Assembly: GCA_927441425.1 (NCBI GenBank)
Contig: CAKMKG010000002.1
Coordinates: 29,994-93,993 of the forward strand
DNA: 64,000 bases
Direction: 5' to 3'
Source: an uncultured Bacillota bacterium
Lineage (GTDB): Bacteria; Bacillota; Clostridia; Peptostreptococcales; Anaerovoracaceae
The notes below the pieces were generated by a model. The model did no database searches and was not told where the DNA came from. It saw nothing but the letters and a program-made list of their open reading frames with translations. This document shows, piece after piece, positions 26,951-36,389 of this stretch (the first letter of the stretch is position 1; every line of letters starts with the position of its first letter). The translations under genes and the position numbers were made by a program.

Positions 26951-27982
26951 ATGGTTAAAATGCCGGTCACAATAAAAGAAATCGCAAGAGAAGCTGAAGT
27001 ATCCACCGCAACTGTTTCAATGATTTTAAACAATAAAGATAAAAGCATCAGTGAAGCGACGAGACAGAAGGTATTGGCTATTGCAAAAAAAAGGAATTAT
27101 ATTCCTAATACGATGGCCAGAAGTCTCGTAACCAGGCATACAAGAACCATCGGCCTAATCATGCCGGATATTGTAAACCCCTTTTTCCCTGAAATTGCGC
27201 GGGGAGCAGAAGACAGAGCAAGTCTTTCAAGATATAGCATAATTTACTGCAACACCGATGATAATTTAATGCGCGAGGAGGCATATGTGGATATCCTGAC
27301 CGAAAAAATGGTCGATGGAATCATATTTACACATTCCGCCGACCGAGAAGGCGAAGCGGATGGATTTAAACGCAGCAGAGTGCCGATTATCTTGATTGAC
27401 AGGGACTACGACATCCCAAATGTGATCGGAAAGGTTCTTGTTGATAATACAAAAGCTTCTTATGTGGGCGTAAATTATCTGCTTGACAGAGGATATCGTA
27501 AAATTGCTTATATCGCCGGATCCATGCATACCCAAACAGCGAGAGATCGTCTGGAGGGTTATAGGAAAGCGCTTCACCATAATCAGCTTGTATTTAAGGA
27601 TGAATTTGTAAAAATCGGCGAATATAAGAGCCAATGGGGTTCAGAAGCAGTAAATGCCTTCTTGAAAGAAAAAATTCCTTTCGACGCAATATTCTGCGGA
27701 AACGACCTCATTGCAATCGGTGCGATTAAAGCTTTAAAGGATTCTGGATATAAGGTTCCGGATGATATCGGCGTTATGGGCTTCGATGATATCTACATGG
27801 CCAGCATGGTTGAGCCTTCTCTGACAACGGTTAAGCAACCGAATTACGAAATGGGATATCGAGCTGCGGAATTATTGATCAATGCGATTGAGAAGAAAGA
27901 GTTATCGGTAGACAATCAGTCCACAAAGGTAGACACCATTATTTTAGATACGGAATTGACCATAAGGCAATCAACAAAATAG
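26951..27982 (+). CDS. rbsR: LacI-family transcriptional regulator, probable ribose repressor
   Basis: The 343-residue protein has an N-terminal LacI helix-turn-helix (VTIKEIAREAEVSTATVSMILN, residues 5-26), a hinge helix, and a periplasmic-binding-protein-like sugar domain from about residue 65. It heads the rbs operon, which makes ribose or a phosphorylated derivative the likely effector. The ATG at 26951 has AAGGAAG upstream; an ATG three codons later is possible. The preceding CG-centred palindrome is its likely operator. Confidence 0.9.
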   Translation: MVKMPVTIKEIAREAEVSTATVSMILNNKDKSISEATRQKVLAIAKKRNYIPNTMARSLVTRHTRTIGLIMPDIVNPFFPEIARGAEDRASLSRYSIIYCNTDDNLMREEAYVDILTEKMVDGIIFTHSADREGEADGFKRSRVPIILIDRDYDIPNVIGKVLVDNTKASYVGVNYLLDRGYRKIAYIAGSMHTQTARDRLEGYRKALHHNQLVFKDEFVKIGEYKSQWGSEAVNAFLKEKIPFDAIFCGNDLIAIGAIKALKDSGYKVPDDIGVMGFDDIYMASMVEPSLTTVKQPNYEMGYRAAELLINAIEKKELSVDNQSTKVDTIILDTELTIRQSTK

Positions 27983-27992
27983 GAGTAGATTT

Positions 27993-28940
27993 ATGATTAC
28001 TGTAGTAGGCAGTTTAAATATGGATTTAGTTATGTATGCCGACAAGATCCCTCGCCCCGGTGAAACTGTTTTAGGAAAAAACTTTAAACAAATTCCGGGC
28101 GGAAAAGGAGCAAACCAAGCAAATGCGGCTGCAAAGCTCGGTGCATCCGTCAATATGATCGGTTGTGTTGGTAATGATTTCTTTGGGGAACAATTACTGG
28201 ACTCTCTCCAAAGAGACGGAGTTAATACGGATCATGTTCTGGTTAAACCAAACGTATCAACAGGCGTTGCAATTATCCTGGTGGAATCTTCGGGAGATAA
28301 TTGCATCACCGTTGCTTCGGGAGCCAACTATTTGATTACTGAGGATGACATCACCGAAGTCAAAGATATCATTACTGCCTCAGACGTTATCTTGCTGCAG
28401 CTCGAAATACCACTGGAAATTGTAAAATCAACAATACTATCAGCAAAATCAGCGGGGAAGACAGTGATATTAAATCCTGCACCCGCTGCAGAATTGGATT
28501 CGATAATATTAGAGAACACAGATATTTTGACGCCTAATGAAACAGAACTAGAATTCTTAAGCGGGCACAGGACAGATACGCTTGCCGATTTGAAAGCAGC
28601 AGGAGAGATCCTTCTCCATAAGGGAGTAAAAGAACTGGTTATAACCCTGGGTTCAAAGGGCTGTCTGCATATGAAAGACCAAACCGTCACTCATTATCAT
28701 GCGTATAAAGTCAATGCGGTGGATACTACCGCAGCTGGAGATAGCTTCAATGCTGCATTGGCTGTTTCTTTCAGTAAAGGAGAAACGATGAAGGAGGCAA
28801 TTGAATTTGCTATGAAAGTCGGTGCAATGACTGTAACAAAAGAGGGTGCCCAGACATCCTTACCACACTTAACAGAAGTGGATAATTTTGGTCAATGGAT
28901 ACAGAAGCAGAGTGAGCTGCAGGAGGGGATAAAGGTATGA
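27993..28940 (+). CDS. rbsK: Ribokinase
   Basis: RbsK phosphorylates ribose to ribose-5-phosphate with ATP, feeding the pentose phosphate pathway. The 315-residue PfkB-family protein has the GGKGANQANAA sugar-binding motif near residues 37-47 and the anion-hole DTTAAGDSF containing the catalytic Asp. A short AGGAG site precedes the ATG, 10 bases after rbsR. Its stop overlaps the rbsD start (ATGA). Confidence 0.95.
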   Translation: MITVVGSLNMDLVMYADKIPRPGETVLGKNFKQIPGGKGANQANAAAKLGASVNMIGCVGNDFFGEQLLDSLQRDGVNTDHVLVKPNVSTGVAIILVESSGDNCITVASGANYLITEDDITEVKDIITASDVILLQLEIPLEIVKSTILSAKSAGKTVILNPAPAAELDSIILENTDILTPNETELEFLSGHRTDTLADLKAAGEILLHKGVKELVITLGSKGCLHMKDQTVTHYHAYKVNAVDTTAAGDSFNAALAVSFSKGETMKEAIEFAMKVGAMTVTKEGAQTSLPHLTEVDNFGQWIQKQSELQEGIKV

Positions 28941-29356
28941 AAAAGAGTACATTATTAAATTCGGAAATTTCATATATGATCGCAAATATGAGACATACTG
29001 ATATGATTGTGATTAGCGATGCAGGCCTGCCGGTTCCAGATCAAGTGCCTCAAATTGATCTGGCGGTTACAAAAGGAATCCCTGATTTTCTTTCCGTATT
29101 CAATACAATCCTTTCCGAACTTAGAATAGAAAAAGTTGTTTTCGCGGAAGAAATTAAAAATTGCAGCAGCCATTTACACACTGAAATTATTCAAATTATT
29201 CGCAAAATAGAGCATGATGAGCAAATCAAAGTAGAAATCGAGTATGTCCCACATGAAACTTTTAAAACAAAGACGGCAGCGAGTAAAGTTATCGTCCGGA
29301 CAGGTGAATTTTCACCCTATGCAAATATTATTTTATCTTCGGGAGTCGTATTCTAG
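28937..29356 (+). CDS. rbsD: D-ribose pyranase
   Basis: RbsD speeds interconversion of beta-pyranose and beta-furanose ribose so that ribokinase receives its substrate. It has 139 residues. The catalytic His20 lies in MRHTD and the DAGLPVP motif follows; the C-terminal SPYANIILSSGV matches the family. The four-base overlap with rbsK makes translational coupling likely. Confidence 0.93.
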   Translation: MKKSTLLNSEISYMIANMRHTDMIVISDAGLPVPDQVPQIDLAVTKGIPDFLSVFNTILSELRIEKVVFAEEIKNCSSHLHTEIIQIIRKIEHDEQIKVEIEYVPHETFKTKTAASKVIVRTGEFSPYANIILSSGVVF

Positions 29357-29403
29357 TAGAGAGTCGACAGAATGACAGAATTATACCCAAGCGGAGGTTT
29401 TAT

Positions 29404-30900
29404 ATGCCTGAAAAAATTATATCAATGAAAAAAATTGGAAAAGATTTTTCCGGTGTTCAGGTACTAAAGGCTGTTGATTTCAACATTTACGACGGTAAAA
29501 TCATGGCTCTGATCGGTGAAAACGGTGCAGGGAAATCAACCCTGATGAAAATATTAACCGGAGTCTATACAAAAACATCCGGTGAAATCATGATGAATGG
29601 GAAAGAAGTTCATTTTTCCAGCACGAAAGGCTCGCAAAAGAACGGGATTGCCATTATCCATCAAGAGTTAAATCTGATTCAGCATTTATCCATCGGTGAA
29701 AATATTTATCTTGGCAGAGAGCCGATTACGAATATGAAGAACATCAAATGGAAACAGCTCTACGAAGAGTCCCAGAAATGGCTTGATAAATTGGGATTGG
29801 ATGAAGATCCCAGAGAATTGATCATGAACATCAGCGTAGGAAAACAGCAGCTTGTTGAAATCGCAAAAGCGTTATCTTTGAAAGCGAAAGTTATCATTAT
29901 GGATGAACCCACCGGAGCGCTTACGGTGTCAGAAACGGAGAAGTTGTTCAGCGTAATCATGGAATTAAAAGAACAAGGTCATAGCATCGTATACATTTCT
30001 CACCGATTAAAAGAAATATTTGAAATCTGCGACTACGTAACTGTCTTGAGAGACGGTGAACTGATTGGCGAAAACAGCATCAATGAACTTGATGAGGATA
30101 AAATTATTGAAATGATGGTTGGCAGAAAGCTCAGCGAGCAGTATCCGAGAATTCCATTGGAACCGGGCGAGGTCGTTTTAGAAGTAAAAAACCTAAACAA
30201 TCAATTCGTAAAAGATGTTTCCTTCCAGCTTCATCAGGGCGAAATCCTCGGGGTTGCCGGACTGATGGGCGCAGGTCGAACTGAGCTTGCACGAACGTTA
30301 TACGGAATTTATCGGAAGGATAACGGCGAGATTTATCTGGATCATAAAAAGATAAGGCTAAATAGTCCAACAGATGCGTTAAAACAAGGGATCGCCTATG
30401 TTTCCGAAGACCGGAAATCAAATGGGATCGTATTGGGATTAAATGTACGCGAAAATATAACGTTGCCTTCTCTGAAATCCTACAGCGGAAAAATCGGAAA
30501 TATCTTGAAAACAAAAGAAGAAGAATCGGCACGGAAGTATATCAACAGTATGTCAATCAAAACCTCCGGTTCCAAACAGCTTTTAAAATATCTCAGCGGA
30601 GGGAACCAGCAGAAAGTTTCCATTGCAAAGAATCTGGATACCAGTCCCAGGATATTGATTCTAGATGAACCGACGCGCGGAGTCGACGTTGGCGCGAAGA
30701 AGGAAATTTATGAGCTTATCAATCAATTTAAACAGGATGGTATGAGCATCATTATGATTTCGTCTGAAATCCCAGAGATTCTCGGTATGAGTGACAGAAT
30801 CATGGTGATGCATGAAGGTGGAATAATGGGGATCTTAAATCGAGACGAAGCCACCCAAGAAAATATCATGAGCCTTGCGGTGGGAAAGGAAGTGAGCTGA
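29404..30900 (+). CDS. rbsA: Ribose ABC importer, ATP-binding subunit
   Basis: The 498-residue protein carries two nucleotide-binding domains. The first has GENGAGKST and MDEPTGALT; the second has the degenerate Walker A GLMGAGRTEL, then LSGGNQQKV and LDEPTRGVDVG, as usual for sugar importers of this class where only one site is fully active. It energises the RbsC channel on the cytoplasmic face. AGCGGAGG precedes the ATG, and rbsC starts one base after its stop. Confidence 0.95.
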   Translation: MPEKIISMKKIGKDFSGVQVLKAVDFNIYDGKIMALIGENGAGKSTLMKILTGVYTKTSGEIMMNGKEVHFSSTKGSQKNGIAIIHQELNLIQHLSIGENIYLGREPITNMKNIKWKQLYEESQKWLDKLGLDEDPRELIMNISVGKQQLVEIAKALSLKAKVIIMDEPTGALTVSETEKLFSVIMELKEQGHSIVYISHRLKEIFEICDYVTVLRDGELIGENSINELDEDKIIEMMVGRKLSEQYPRIPLEPGEVVLEVKNLNNQFVKDVSFQLHQGEILGVAGLMGAGRTELARTLYGIYRKDNGEIYLDHKKIRLNSPTDALKQGIAYVSEDRKSNGIVLGLNVRENITLPSLKSYSGKIGNILKTKEEESARKYINSMSIKTSGSKQLLKYLSGGNQQKVSIAKNLDTSPRILILDEPTRGVDVGAKKEIYELINQFKQDGMSIIMISSEIPEILGMSDRIMVMHEGGIMGILNRDEATQENIMSLAVGKEVS

Positions 30901-30901
30901 A

Positions 30902-31870
30902 ATGACGAAATTATCTTTCAACTATAAATCAATAAAGGAAATCATACGGAAGAATAAACCATTGTTAGTTCTGCTCATTTTATGTGTCCTTATGTCCATA
31001 CTAAATGATCGGTTCTGGACATGGGGAAATATCATAACCGTACTAAGACAGACCTCAATCAATGCAGTGATTGCTACAGGAATGACCTTTGCCATATTGA
31101 TCGGCGGTATCGATCTTTCCGTGGGGTCGGTTCTAGCAATCTGTGGTGCAGTTGCCGCAACCTTGATCGCGTCTGGTATGGATGCGCTTCTCGCTGTTTT
31201 AATAACACTACTCCTCGGCTTAGGGATCGGTTTGGTCAACGGGATCCTCATCAGCAAGGGAAGACTGCAGCCGTTTATCGCAACTTTGGGTACGATGACC
31301 TTATTAAGAGGCTTTACTTTGGTTTATACCCAGGGGAAACCGATCAGTGCCAATGGCGCTGCAGATTCAGCTGTATTTTCAAAGATAGGAACAGGTTATT
31401 TTCTTCATATCCCGATTCCGATTTTTATCATGATCATCGTATTCATCATTGCTTATTACATTCTGAGGCATTTGAGGATGGGGCGCTACATCTATTCCCT
31501 TGGATCGAATGAAGAGGCTACCATGTATTCTGCGATTAAGACGGATAATGTAAAGCTCTTTGTATACGGTTCAGTCGGACTACTGGCAGCTTTGGCCGGG
31601 ATTATTGTAACTGCAAGACTTGGTTCCGCACAACCTACCGCTGGAGCAGGGTATGAGCTGGATGCCATCGCTGCGGTTGTCTTGGGAGGCACCAGCATGT
31701 CCGGTGGTGTAGGTACGATCTCTGGGACAGTAATCGGTGCATTGATTATCGGTCTGTTGAACAACGCGCTGAATCTACTGCAGGTTCCTTCCTATTATCA
31801 AGACGTAGCGAAAGGTATTGTAATTCTGATTGCCGTACTACTTGACAGAAAGCAGAAGGCATCCAGATAA
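30902..31870 (+). CDS. rbsC: Ribose ABC importer, permease subunit
   Basis: This 322-residue BPD_transp_2 family permease has about nine to ten hydrophobic segments, with the conserved GGIDLSVGS loop (near residues 67-75) and TISGTVIGALIIGLLNN near the C-terminus. It forms the membrane channel with RbsA. No terminator separates it from rbsB 70 bases on. Confidence 0.94.
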   Translation: MTKLSFNYKSIKEIIRKNKPLLVLLILCVLMSILNDRFWTWGNIITVLRQTSINAVIATGMTFAILIGGIDLSVGSVLAICGAVAATLIASGMDALLAVLITLLLGLGIGLVNGILISKGRLQPFIATLGTMTLLRGFTLVYTQGKPISANGAADSAVFSKIGTGYFLHIPIPIFIMIIVFIIAYYILRHLRMGRYIYSLGSNEEATMYSAIKTDNVKLFVYGSVGLLAALAGIIVTARLGSAQPTAGAGYELDAIAAVVLGGTSMSGGVGTISGTVIGALIIGLLNNALNLLQVPSYYQDVAKGIVILIAVLLDRKQKASR

Positions 31871-31940
31871 GTCTTTGAATTTGACCCATAAGGGTTGAAG
31901 ATATAACTTATTATCAAAAAGTATCTAGGAGGAGAAAAAA

Positions 31941-32849
31941 ATGAAAAAAGTATTTGTATTGTTACTTGTACTCATTATGGCTGTTGGCATGATTGGCTGT
32001 GGCGGTGGAGCTGCTGAAGAAGAACCTGCCACTGATGAAGGTGCAACAATTGGCTTAGTTTTATCCACATTAAACAATCCTTTCTTTGTTGATTTAAGAG
32101 ACGGTGCTCAAGCAAAAGCCGACGAACTCGGAGCTACTCTCGTTGTCCTCGATTCACAGGATGACTCCGCTACAGAAATGTCAAATGTAGAGGACCTGAT
32201 CACACAAGGTGTCGACCTAATTATGATCAATCCTACTGATTCCGATGCAGTTGGAAATGCAGTCGCTGCTGCAAACGAAGCAGGAATCCCAGTCATCACA
32301 TTGGACCGATCTGCTAATGCAGGAGAAATTGTAGCCCATATCGCTTCCGACAACGTAGCCGGCGGTAAAATGGCAGGCGAATTTATGGTTGAACAATTAG
32401 GCGGAGCAGGAAAAGTTGTTGAACTGGAAGGAATTCCGGGCGCATCTGCGGCCAGAGACAGAGGGGAAGGCTTCAATGCTGCAATCGCAGAGAGTGATAT
32501 CGAAGTAGTTGCAAAGCAGACAGCAAATTTTGACAGAGCAGAAGGATTGTCTGTTATGGAAAACATTCTTCAAGCACAGCCGGAAATCAATGCTGTATTC
32601 GCCCACAATGATGAAATGGCACTGGGTGCGTTGGAAGCAGTCAAGGCTTCCGGTCGAGAGATTATGGTTGTCGGATTCGATGCAACCGATGATGCAGTGA
32701 ATGCGGTAAAGGCTGGGGATATGGCTGCTACAGTACAGCAGCTTCCAAAAGAAATTGGTAGCATGGGTGTTGAAACCGCTATGAAGGTACTCGCAGGAGA
32801 AATGGTTGAAACATATATCCCTGTAGACCTGGCACTTGTTACCGAATAA
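31941..32849 (+). CDS. rbsB: Ribose-binding lipoprotein
   Basis: This 302-residue substrate-binding protein of the importer has a lipoprotein signal peptide with lipobox GMIGC, so Cys20 should be lipidated and the protein anchored outside the membrane. The periplasmic-binding-protein type 1 fold starts at [16 protein letters not shown], with DSQDD and ITLDRSA as expected ribose-contact regions. AGGAGG precedes the ATG. A strong terminator follows, ending the operon. Confidence 0.95.
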   Translation: MKKVFVLLLVLIMAVGMIGCGGGAAEEEPATDEGATIGLVLSTLNNPFFVDLRDGAQAKADELGATLVVLDSQDDSATEMSNVEDLITQGVDLIMINPTDSDAVGNAVAAANEAGIPVITLDRSANAGEIVAHIASDNVAGGKMAGEFMVEQLGGAGKVVELEGIPGASAARDRGEGFNAAIAESDIEVVAKQTANFDRAEGLSVMENILQAQPEINAVFAHNDEMALGALEAVKASGREIMVVGFDATDDAVNAVKAGDMAATVQQLPKEIGSMGVETAMKVLAGEMVETYIPVDLALVTE

Positions 32850-32889
32850 TACAAGAAATTTCATCTCACATAATTTAATAAATAAACTT

Positions 32890-32923
32890 TTCTGGCAGAT
32901 AGGATTCATCTGCCAGAATTTTT
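32890..32923 (+). terminator. Rho-independent terminator after rbsB
   Basis: TTCTGGCAGAT (32890-32900) pairs with ATCTGCCAGAA (32908-32918), 11 bp with a seven-base loop, followed by TTTTT. Confidence 0.93.
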
Positions 32924-33046
32924 ATATTCTATATTTGCTTTCCTTTCTCTGAATAATTATGTATGATAATTAGGAGTTTCGAACAGCCCGTAAAATTTAA
33001 AATAGCTTGTTCAAGCCCCAACTAATAGTGAAAAGGCAGAAAGACT

Positions 33047-34000
33047 ATGGTGAAAAAGAACTCAGAGCTCAAAAAAATTATTATTGACTGCGATCCCGGA
33101 CATGATGATGCAATCGCTTTGCTTCTCGCCATAAAGGCGGATAACTTGGAAATTCTTGGCGTAACCACGGTTGCAGGAAATAGTGAGCTACATAATACTA
33201 CACGGAATGCCCGTAAAATACTGGACTATGCCGGATATCCTGATATCGATGTCTATTCCGGCTGTGACAGGCCTATGCAGCGAGAATTGTTCCGCCTGAC
33301 CGGAGCAATCATCCATGGAGAAGACGGCCTGGGTGGACCTATGCTGCCGCCTCCCGTCACACCGGTCAAAGCAGAGCATGCTGTCGATTATTTAATTCGT
33401 ACGTTACGGGACACAGAAGACAGAATCATTCTCATCGTTACGGGACCAATGACGAATATCGCCGCGGCGATGGAAAAGGCACCTGATATCAAGGACAATA
33501 TCGATAAAATCATTGTTATGGGGGGTGCAATCTTTGAACCCGGTAACATCACATCCGCAGCAGAATTTAATATTTATGTGGATCCGGAAGCAGCGAAGAT
33601 CGTATTCGGCAGCGGCTGTGAGTTATTTCTGGTGAGTTTGGACGTCACCATGAAAGCTATGTTTTTCGAAGAGGATATCGAAACCTTGCGAAATCAGGGA
33701 CACAAGATATCCGTAGTCGTTGCCTCCTTATTGGATTTTTTTGCTGAAACCCATGTAAAGCATTTCGGCTTCAAGGCCTGTCCGATCCACGATGCATTAT
33801 GTGTTGGAATTCTTATCGAAGAAAATCTTATAGAATTTAAAAAAACCTTTGTTGATGTTGCTCTGCACGATCCGCTGACAGTGGGAGAGACCGTCGCCGA
33901 CCTCTGGGGAATCACCGGAAATATGGCGAATTGTCATATTGCCATGAGAGTTGACCGCGAAAAGTTTGTCCGCATGATCTGCGAACATATGAAAAAATAA
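33047..34000 (+). CDS. Inosine/uridine-preferring nucleoside hydrolase
   Basis: The enzyme hydrolyses ribonucleosides to free base and ribose. The 317-residue protein has the calcium-binding signature DCDPGHDDA at residues 14-22 and a C-terminal CPIHDALCV segment with the conserved HDA. No signal peptide is seen, so it acts in the cytoplasm. It follows the rbs operon but beyond a terminator, so it has separate transcription; the shared product ribose suggests a functional link. Base preference cannot be told from sequence. Confidence 0.92.
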   Translation: MVKKNSELKKIIIDCDPGHDDAIALLLAIKADNLEILGVTTVAGNSELHNTTRNARKILDYAGYPDIDVYSGCDRPMQRELFRLTGAIIHGEDGLGGPMLPPPVTPVKAEHAVDYLIRTLRDTEDRIILIVTGPMTNIAAAMEKAPDIKDNIDKIIVMGGAIFEPGNITSAAEFNIYVDPEAAKIVFGSGCELFLVSLDVTMKAMFFEEDIETLRNQGHKISVVVASLLDFFAETHVKHFGFKACPIHDALCVGILIEENLIEFKKTFVDVALHDPLTVGETVADLWGITGNMANCHIAMRVDREKFVRMICEHMKK

Positions 34001-34001
34001 T

Positions 34002-34030
34002 TTGACATCCATTGGCTTGTATGATATTAT
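34002..34030 (+). promoter_or_regulatory. Sigma-A promoter of rplU-rpmA
   Basis: TTGACA (34002-34007), 17 bases, TATTAT (34025-34030), starting two bases after the nucleoside hydrolase stop codon. Confidence 0.82.
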
Positions 34031-34036
34031 AAATGA

Positions 34037-34119
34037 CTGTAAGCCGCTCAGAATGGGTTCTTTGAAAAGCCGTGTGCTACCCTCGATGGCGAGACTGGAT
34101 AGAGGAGGTAAAAAGGAAT
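34037..34119 (+). ncRNA. Probable L21 (rplU) leader
   Basis: About 83 bases separate the expected start of transcription from the rplU ATG. The GTGTGCTACCC..TGGCGAGAC..GAGGAGGT pattern resembles the autoregulatory L21 leader of Firmicutes, where ribosomal protein controls its own operon. This is pattern recall; a covariance search is needed for proof. Confidence 0.6.
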
Positions 34120-34623
34120 ATGTATGCAGTAATTGAAACCGGCGGAAAGCAGTATAGAGTGCAGGAAGGTGACGTGATTACCGTTGAAAAGTTAGATGTT
34201 TCAGCAGGTGATGACATTACGTTCGACAAAGTATTGTTAATGAACGACGGTGAAAAAGTTCAGGTTGGTACGCCAATCTTAGAATCAGCAAAGGTTTTTG
34301 GCACAGTAGTTGAGAATGGTAAAAGTGAAAAGGTTATCATCTTCAAATATAAGTCAAAGAAGGACTACAGAAAGAAGCAGGGACATAGACAGCCATATAC
34401 AATGATTAAAATCGAATCATTATCAGCTGAAGGAAAACCCGCACCTAAGAAAGTAGTTGAAAAACCAGCAGCGGAAGCTGTCGTTACAGAAAAACCTGCA
34501 GTAGAGAAAAAGGCTGCAGCTAAGAAAGCAACAGAAGAAAAACCGGCAGCTAAAAAAGCAACAGCAGAAAAGAAACCGGCAGTTAAAAAGGCAGCAAAGC
34601 CAGCAGCTAAGGATGCAGAATAA
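34120..34623 (+). CDS. rplU: 50S ribosomal protein bL21 with long Lys/Ala-rich tail
   Basis: Residues 1-103 are an ordinary bL21 ([18 protein letters not shown] through [19 protein letters not shown]). The protein then continues to residue 167 with a low-complexity tail of repeated KKA, EKPA and AAKK units, resembling histone H1-like or HU tails. The usual family length is about 100-105 residues. I start at the ATG at 34120; a longer frame from 34072 lies in the leader. AGGAGG is at 34103-34108. Confidence 0.93.
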   Translation: MYAVIETGGKQYRVQEGDVITVEKLDVSAGDDITFDKVLLMNDGEKVQVGTPILESAKVFGTVVENGKSEKVIIFKYKSKKDYRKKQGHRQPYTMIKIESLSAEGKPAPKKVVEKPAAEAVVTEKPAVEKKAAAKKATEEKPAAKKATAEKKPAVKKAAKPAAKDAE

Positions 34624-34679
34624 TCCTTGGTATAAACATATAGCAAAGACAGCACAAGGGAAAAAAGGAGGTGTAGTCT

Positions 34680-34940
34680 ATGGCAAGTAAAAAAGGAGTA
34701 GGTAGCTCCAAGAATGGTCGAGATAGTGCAGCGAAACGATTGGGCGTAAAAAGAGGCGATGGTCAGGTTGTAAGTGCAGGTAGTATTTTGGTCAGACAAA
34801 GAGGGACTAAATTTCATCCCGGAAATAATGTAGGAATTGGCGGAGACGATACTTTGTTTGCGAAGATCGATGGAGCGGTTAAGTTCGAACGATACGATAA
34901 AACAAGAAAAAAAGTTAGCGTTTATCCGAAAGAAGCGTAA
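34680..34940 (+). CDS. rpmA: 50S ribosomal protein bL27, no N-terminal extension
   Basis: The 86-residue protein starts [16 protein letters not shown]. In most Firmicutes L27 is made with a nine-residue extension ending in LQFFA that the Prp protease removes, and prp lies between rplU and rpmA. Here an in-frame stop codon (TAG, 34674-34676) sits two codons before the ATG, so no extension is possible, and the 56-base gap has no prp gene. AGGAGGTG precedes the start. Confidence 0.96.
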   Translation: MASKKGVGSSKNGRDSAAKRLGVKRGDGQVVSAGSILVRQRGTKFHPGNNVGIGGDDTLFAKIDGAVKFERYDKTRKKVSVYPKEA

Positions 34941-34952
34941 GCCAAAATGATT

Positions 34953-34984
34953 AAGCCCCTATATTTATATAGGGGCTTGTTTTT
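34953..34984 (+). terminator. Rho-independent terminator between rpmA and obgE
   Basis: AAGCCCCTATA (34953-34963) pairs perfectly with TATAGGGGCTT (34968-34978) around TTTA, followed by GTTTTT. It would reduce but not necessarily abolish read-through to obgE 40 bases later, for which no separate promoter is obvious. Confidence 0.82.
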
Positions 34985-35024
34985 GCTAGCAGATAAAGGG
35001 GAAATCGAATTTGGAGGTGAAATA

Positions 35025-36314
35025 ATGTTTGTAGACAGAGCTAAAATATCCATTAAGTCGGGGAAGGGCGGCGACGGATGTGTATCGTTCCGCAGAGAAC
35101 CATATGTCCCGGAGGGAGGCCCTAACGGAGGCGACGGCGGAAAAGGGGGAGATGTCATCTTTCTAGCCGATAACAATCTGAGAACTTTGATGGATTTTCG
35201 ATATAAAAGAAAATATGAAGCGGAAAATGGCCAAAATGGTATGAAATATAACCGGTTCGGAAAGCAAGGAGAAAACCTTGTCATAAAAGTGCCACCAGGA
35301 ACCATTGTTCTCGATGAGGAAAGTGGACTCGTCATGAAAGATTTGGTCCAAGAGGGGGACAGTTTTGTCGCTGCAAGAGGCGGTAAAGGTGGGAAAGGTA
35401 ACGTAAATTTTAAAAATTCTGTACGACAGGCTCCGAATTTTGCGGAAGCCGGGGGCTTCGCCCAGTCAAGAAGTGTGATCCTGGAGCTGAAGCTCATCGC
35501 CGATGTAGGTCTGATCGGATTTCCCAATGTTGGAAAATCAACTCTCTTGTCGATTTCCACCAGTGCGAATCCCAAAATTGCTAATTATCATTTTACAACC
35601 ATTACTCCAAACTTGGGTGTAGTGGAAATTTATGATACCAGCTTTGTCATGGCGGATATCCCGGGGCTCATCGAAGGCGCTTCCACCGGTGCAGGTCTTG
35701 GTCTTGATTTCCTGAAACACATCGAACGGACCAAATTGTTGATTCATGTAGTGGATGTCTCCGGTTCAGAGGGAAGGGATCCGATTGAAGATTTTGAGAA
35801 AATCAACAAGGAACTGTCATCCTTTGGAGAGAAACTTATAAAAAAACCTCAGCTTGTAGCTGCCAATAAAATGGACATGTTGGATGAGGATGACGAAAAA
35901 TATCTATCATTTAAAAGCTATGTAGAAGGGGCGGGCTATCAGGTGTTTCCAATATCCGCACCGATCAATCAAGGAGTGAAGGAGCTTTTGGGAGCAACCG
36001 CTGTCGAACTTCGCAGATTGGAACAGGAACCCCAGGAGGAAGAAATTCTAGAACTCTATGATTTTGAGAAGGATAAAGAAGATCCTGATTACAGAGAAAT
36101 CCATGCTTCCAAGGTTGGAAACAATTATGTTCTAGAGGGCAAACAGCTTCGTAAGATCTTTAATTCAACCAACTTCAATGATTCGGGTTCACTGCGCTAC
36201 CTGTACAAATATATCGAAAAGAACGGGGCCATCGAAAAGCTGAAGGAAATGGGTCTTAGCGAGGGTGATACCATCCGTGTCTTCAATTATGAATTTGAGT
36301 ATTACGATGAATAA
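35025..36314 (+). CDS. obgE: GTPase Obg
   Basis: Obg is a ribosome-associated GTPase tied to 50S assembly, stringent response and, in Bacillus, sporulation initiation. The 429-residue protein has the glycine-rich Obg fold (residues 1-158, GGDGGKGGDV), G1 motif GFPNVGKST at about 165-173, G3 DIPGLIEG, G4 NKMD and the C-terminal OCT domain. The start is ATG 35025, with GGAGGTG upstream; a longer frame open from 34947 passes through the terminator hairpin. Confidence 0.96.
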   Translation: MFVDRAKISIKSGKGGDGCVSFRREPYVPEGGPNGGDGGKGGDVIFLADNNLRTLMDFRYKRKYEAENGQNGMKYNRFGKQGENLVIKVPPGTIVLDEESGLVMKDLVQEGDSFVAARGGKGGKGNVNFKNSVRQAPNFAEAGGFAQSRSVILELKLIADVGLIGFPNVGKSTLLSISTSANPKIANYHFTTITPNLGVVEIYDTSFVMADIPGLIEGASTGAGLGLDFLKHIERTKLLIHVVDVSGSEGRDPIEDFEKINKELSSFGEKLIKKPQLVAANKMDMLDEDDEKYLSFKSYVEGAGYQVFPISAPINQGVKELLGATAVELRRLEQEPQEEEILELYDFEKDKEDPDYREIHASKVGNNYVLEGKQLRKIFNSTNFNDSGSLRYLYKYIEKNGAIEKLKEMGLSEGDTIRVFNYEFEYYDE

Positions 36315-36349
36315 AAACCCGACGGACGTCACTTCCGCTCAAATAAAAC

Positions 36350-36389
36350 AGAACCGGTTCGTTTGAGTCGGTTCTATTTTATATTTTTT
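36350..36389. terminator. Bidirectional terminator between obgE and the XRE gene
   Basis: AGAACCG (36350-36356) pairs with CGGTTCT (36369-36375); ATTTTATATTTTTT follows on plus, and GTTTTATTTG follows on minus. It sits between convergent genes. Confidence 0.78.

Noticed and set aside
34365..34817. A 150-codon minus-strand frame over the rplU tail and rpmA
   Set aside because: Its Ser/Phe/Ala-rich content is the antisense reading of the Lys/Ala repeat tail.
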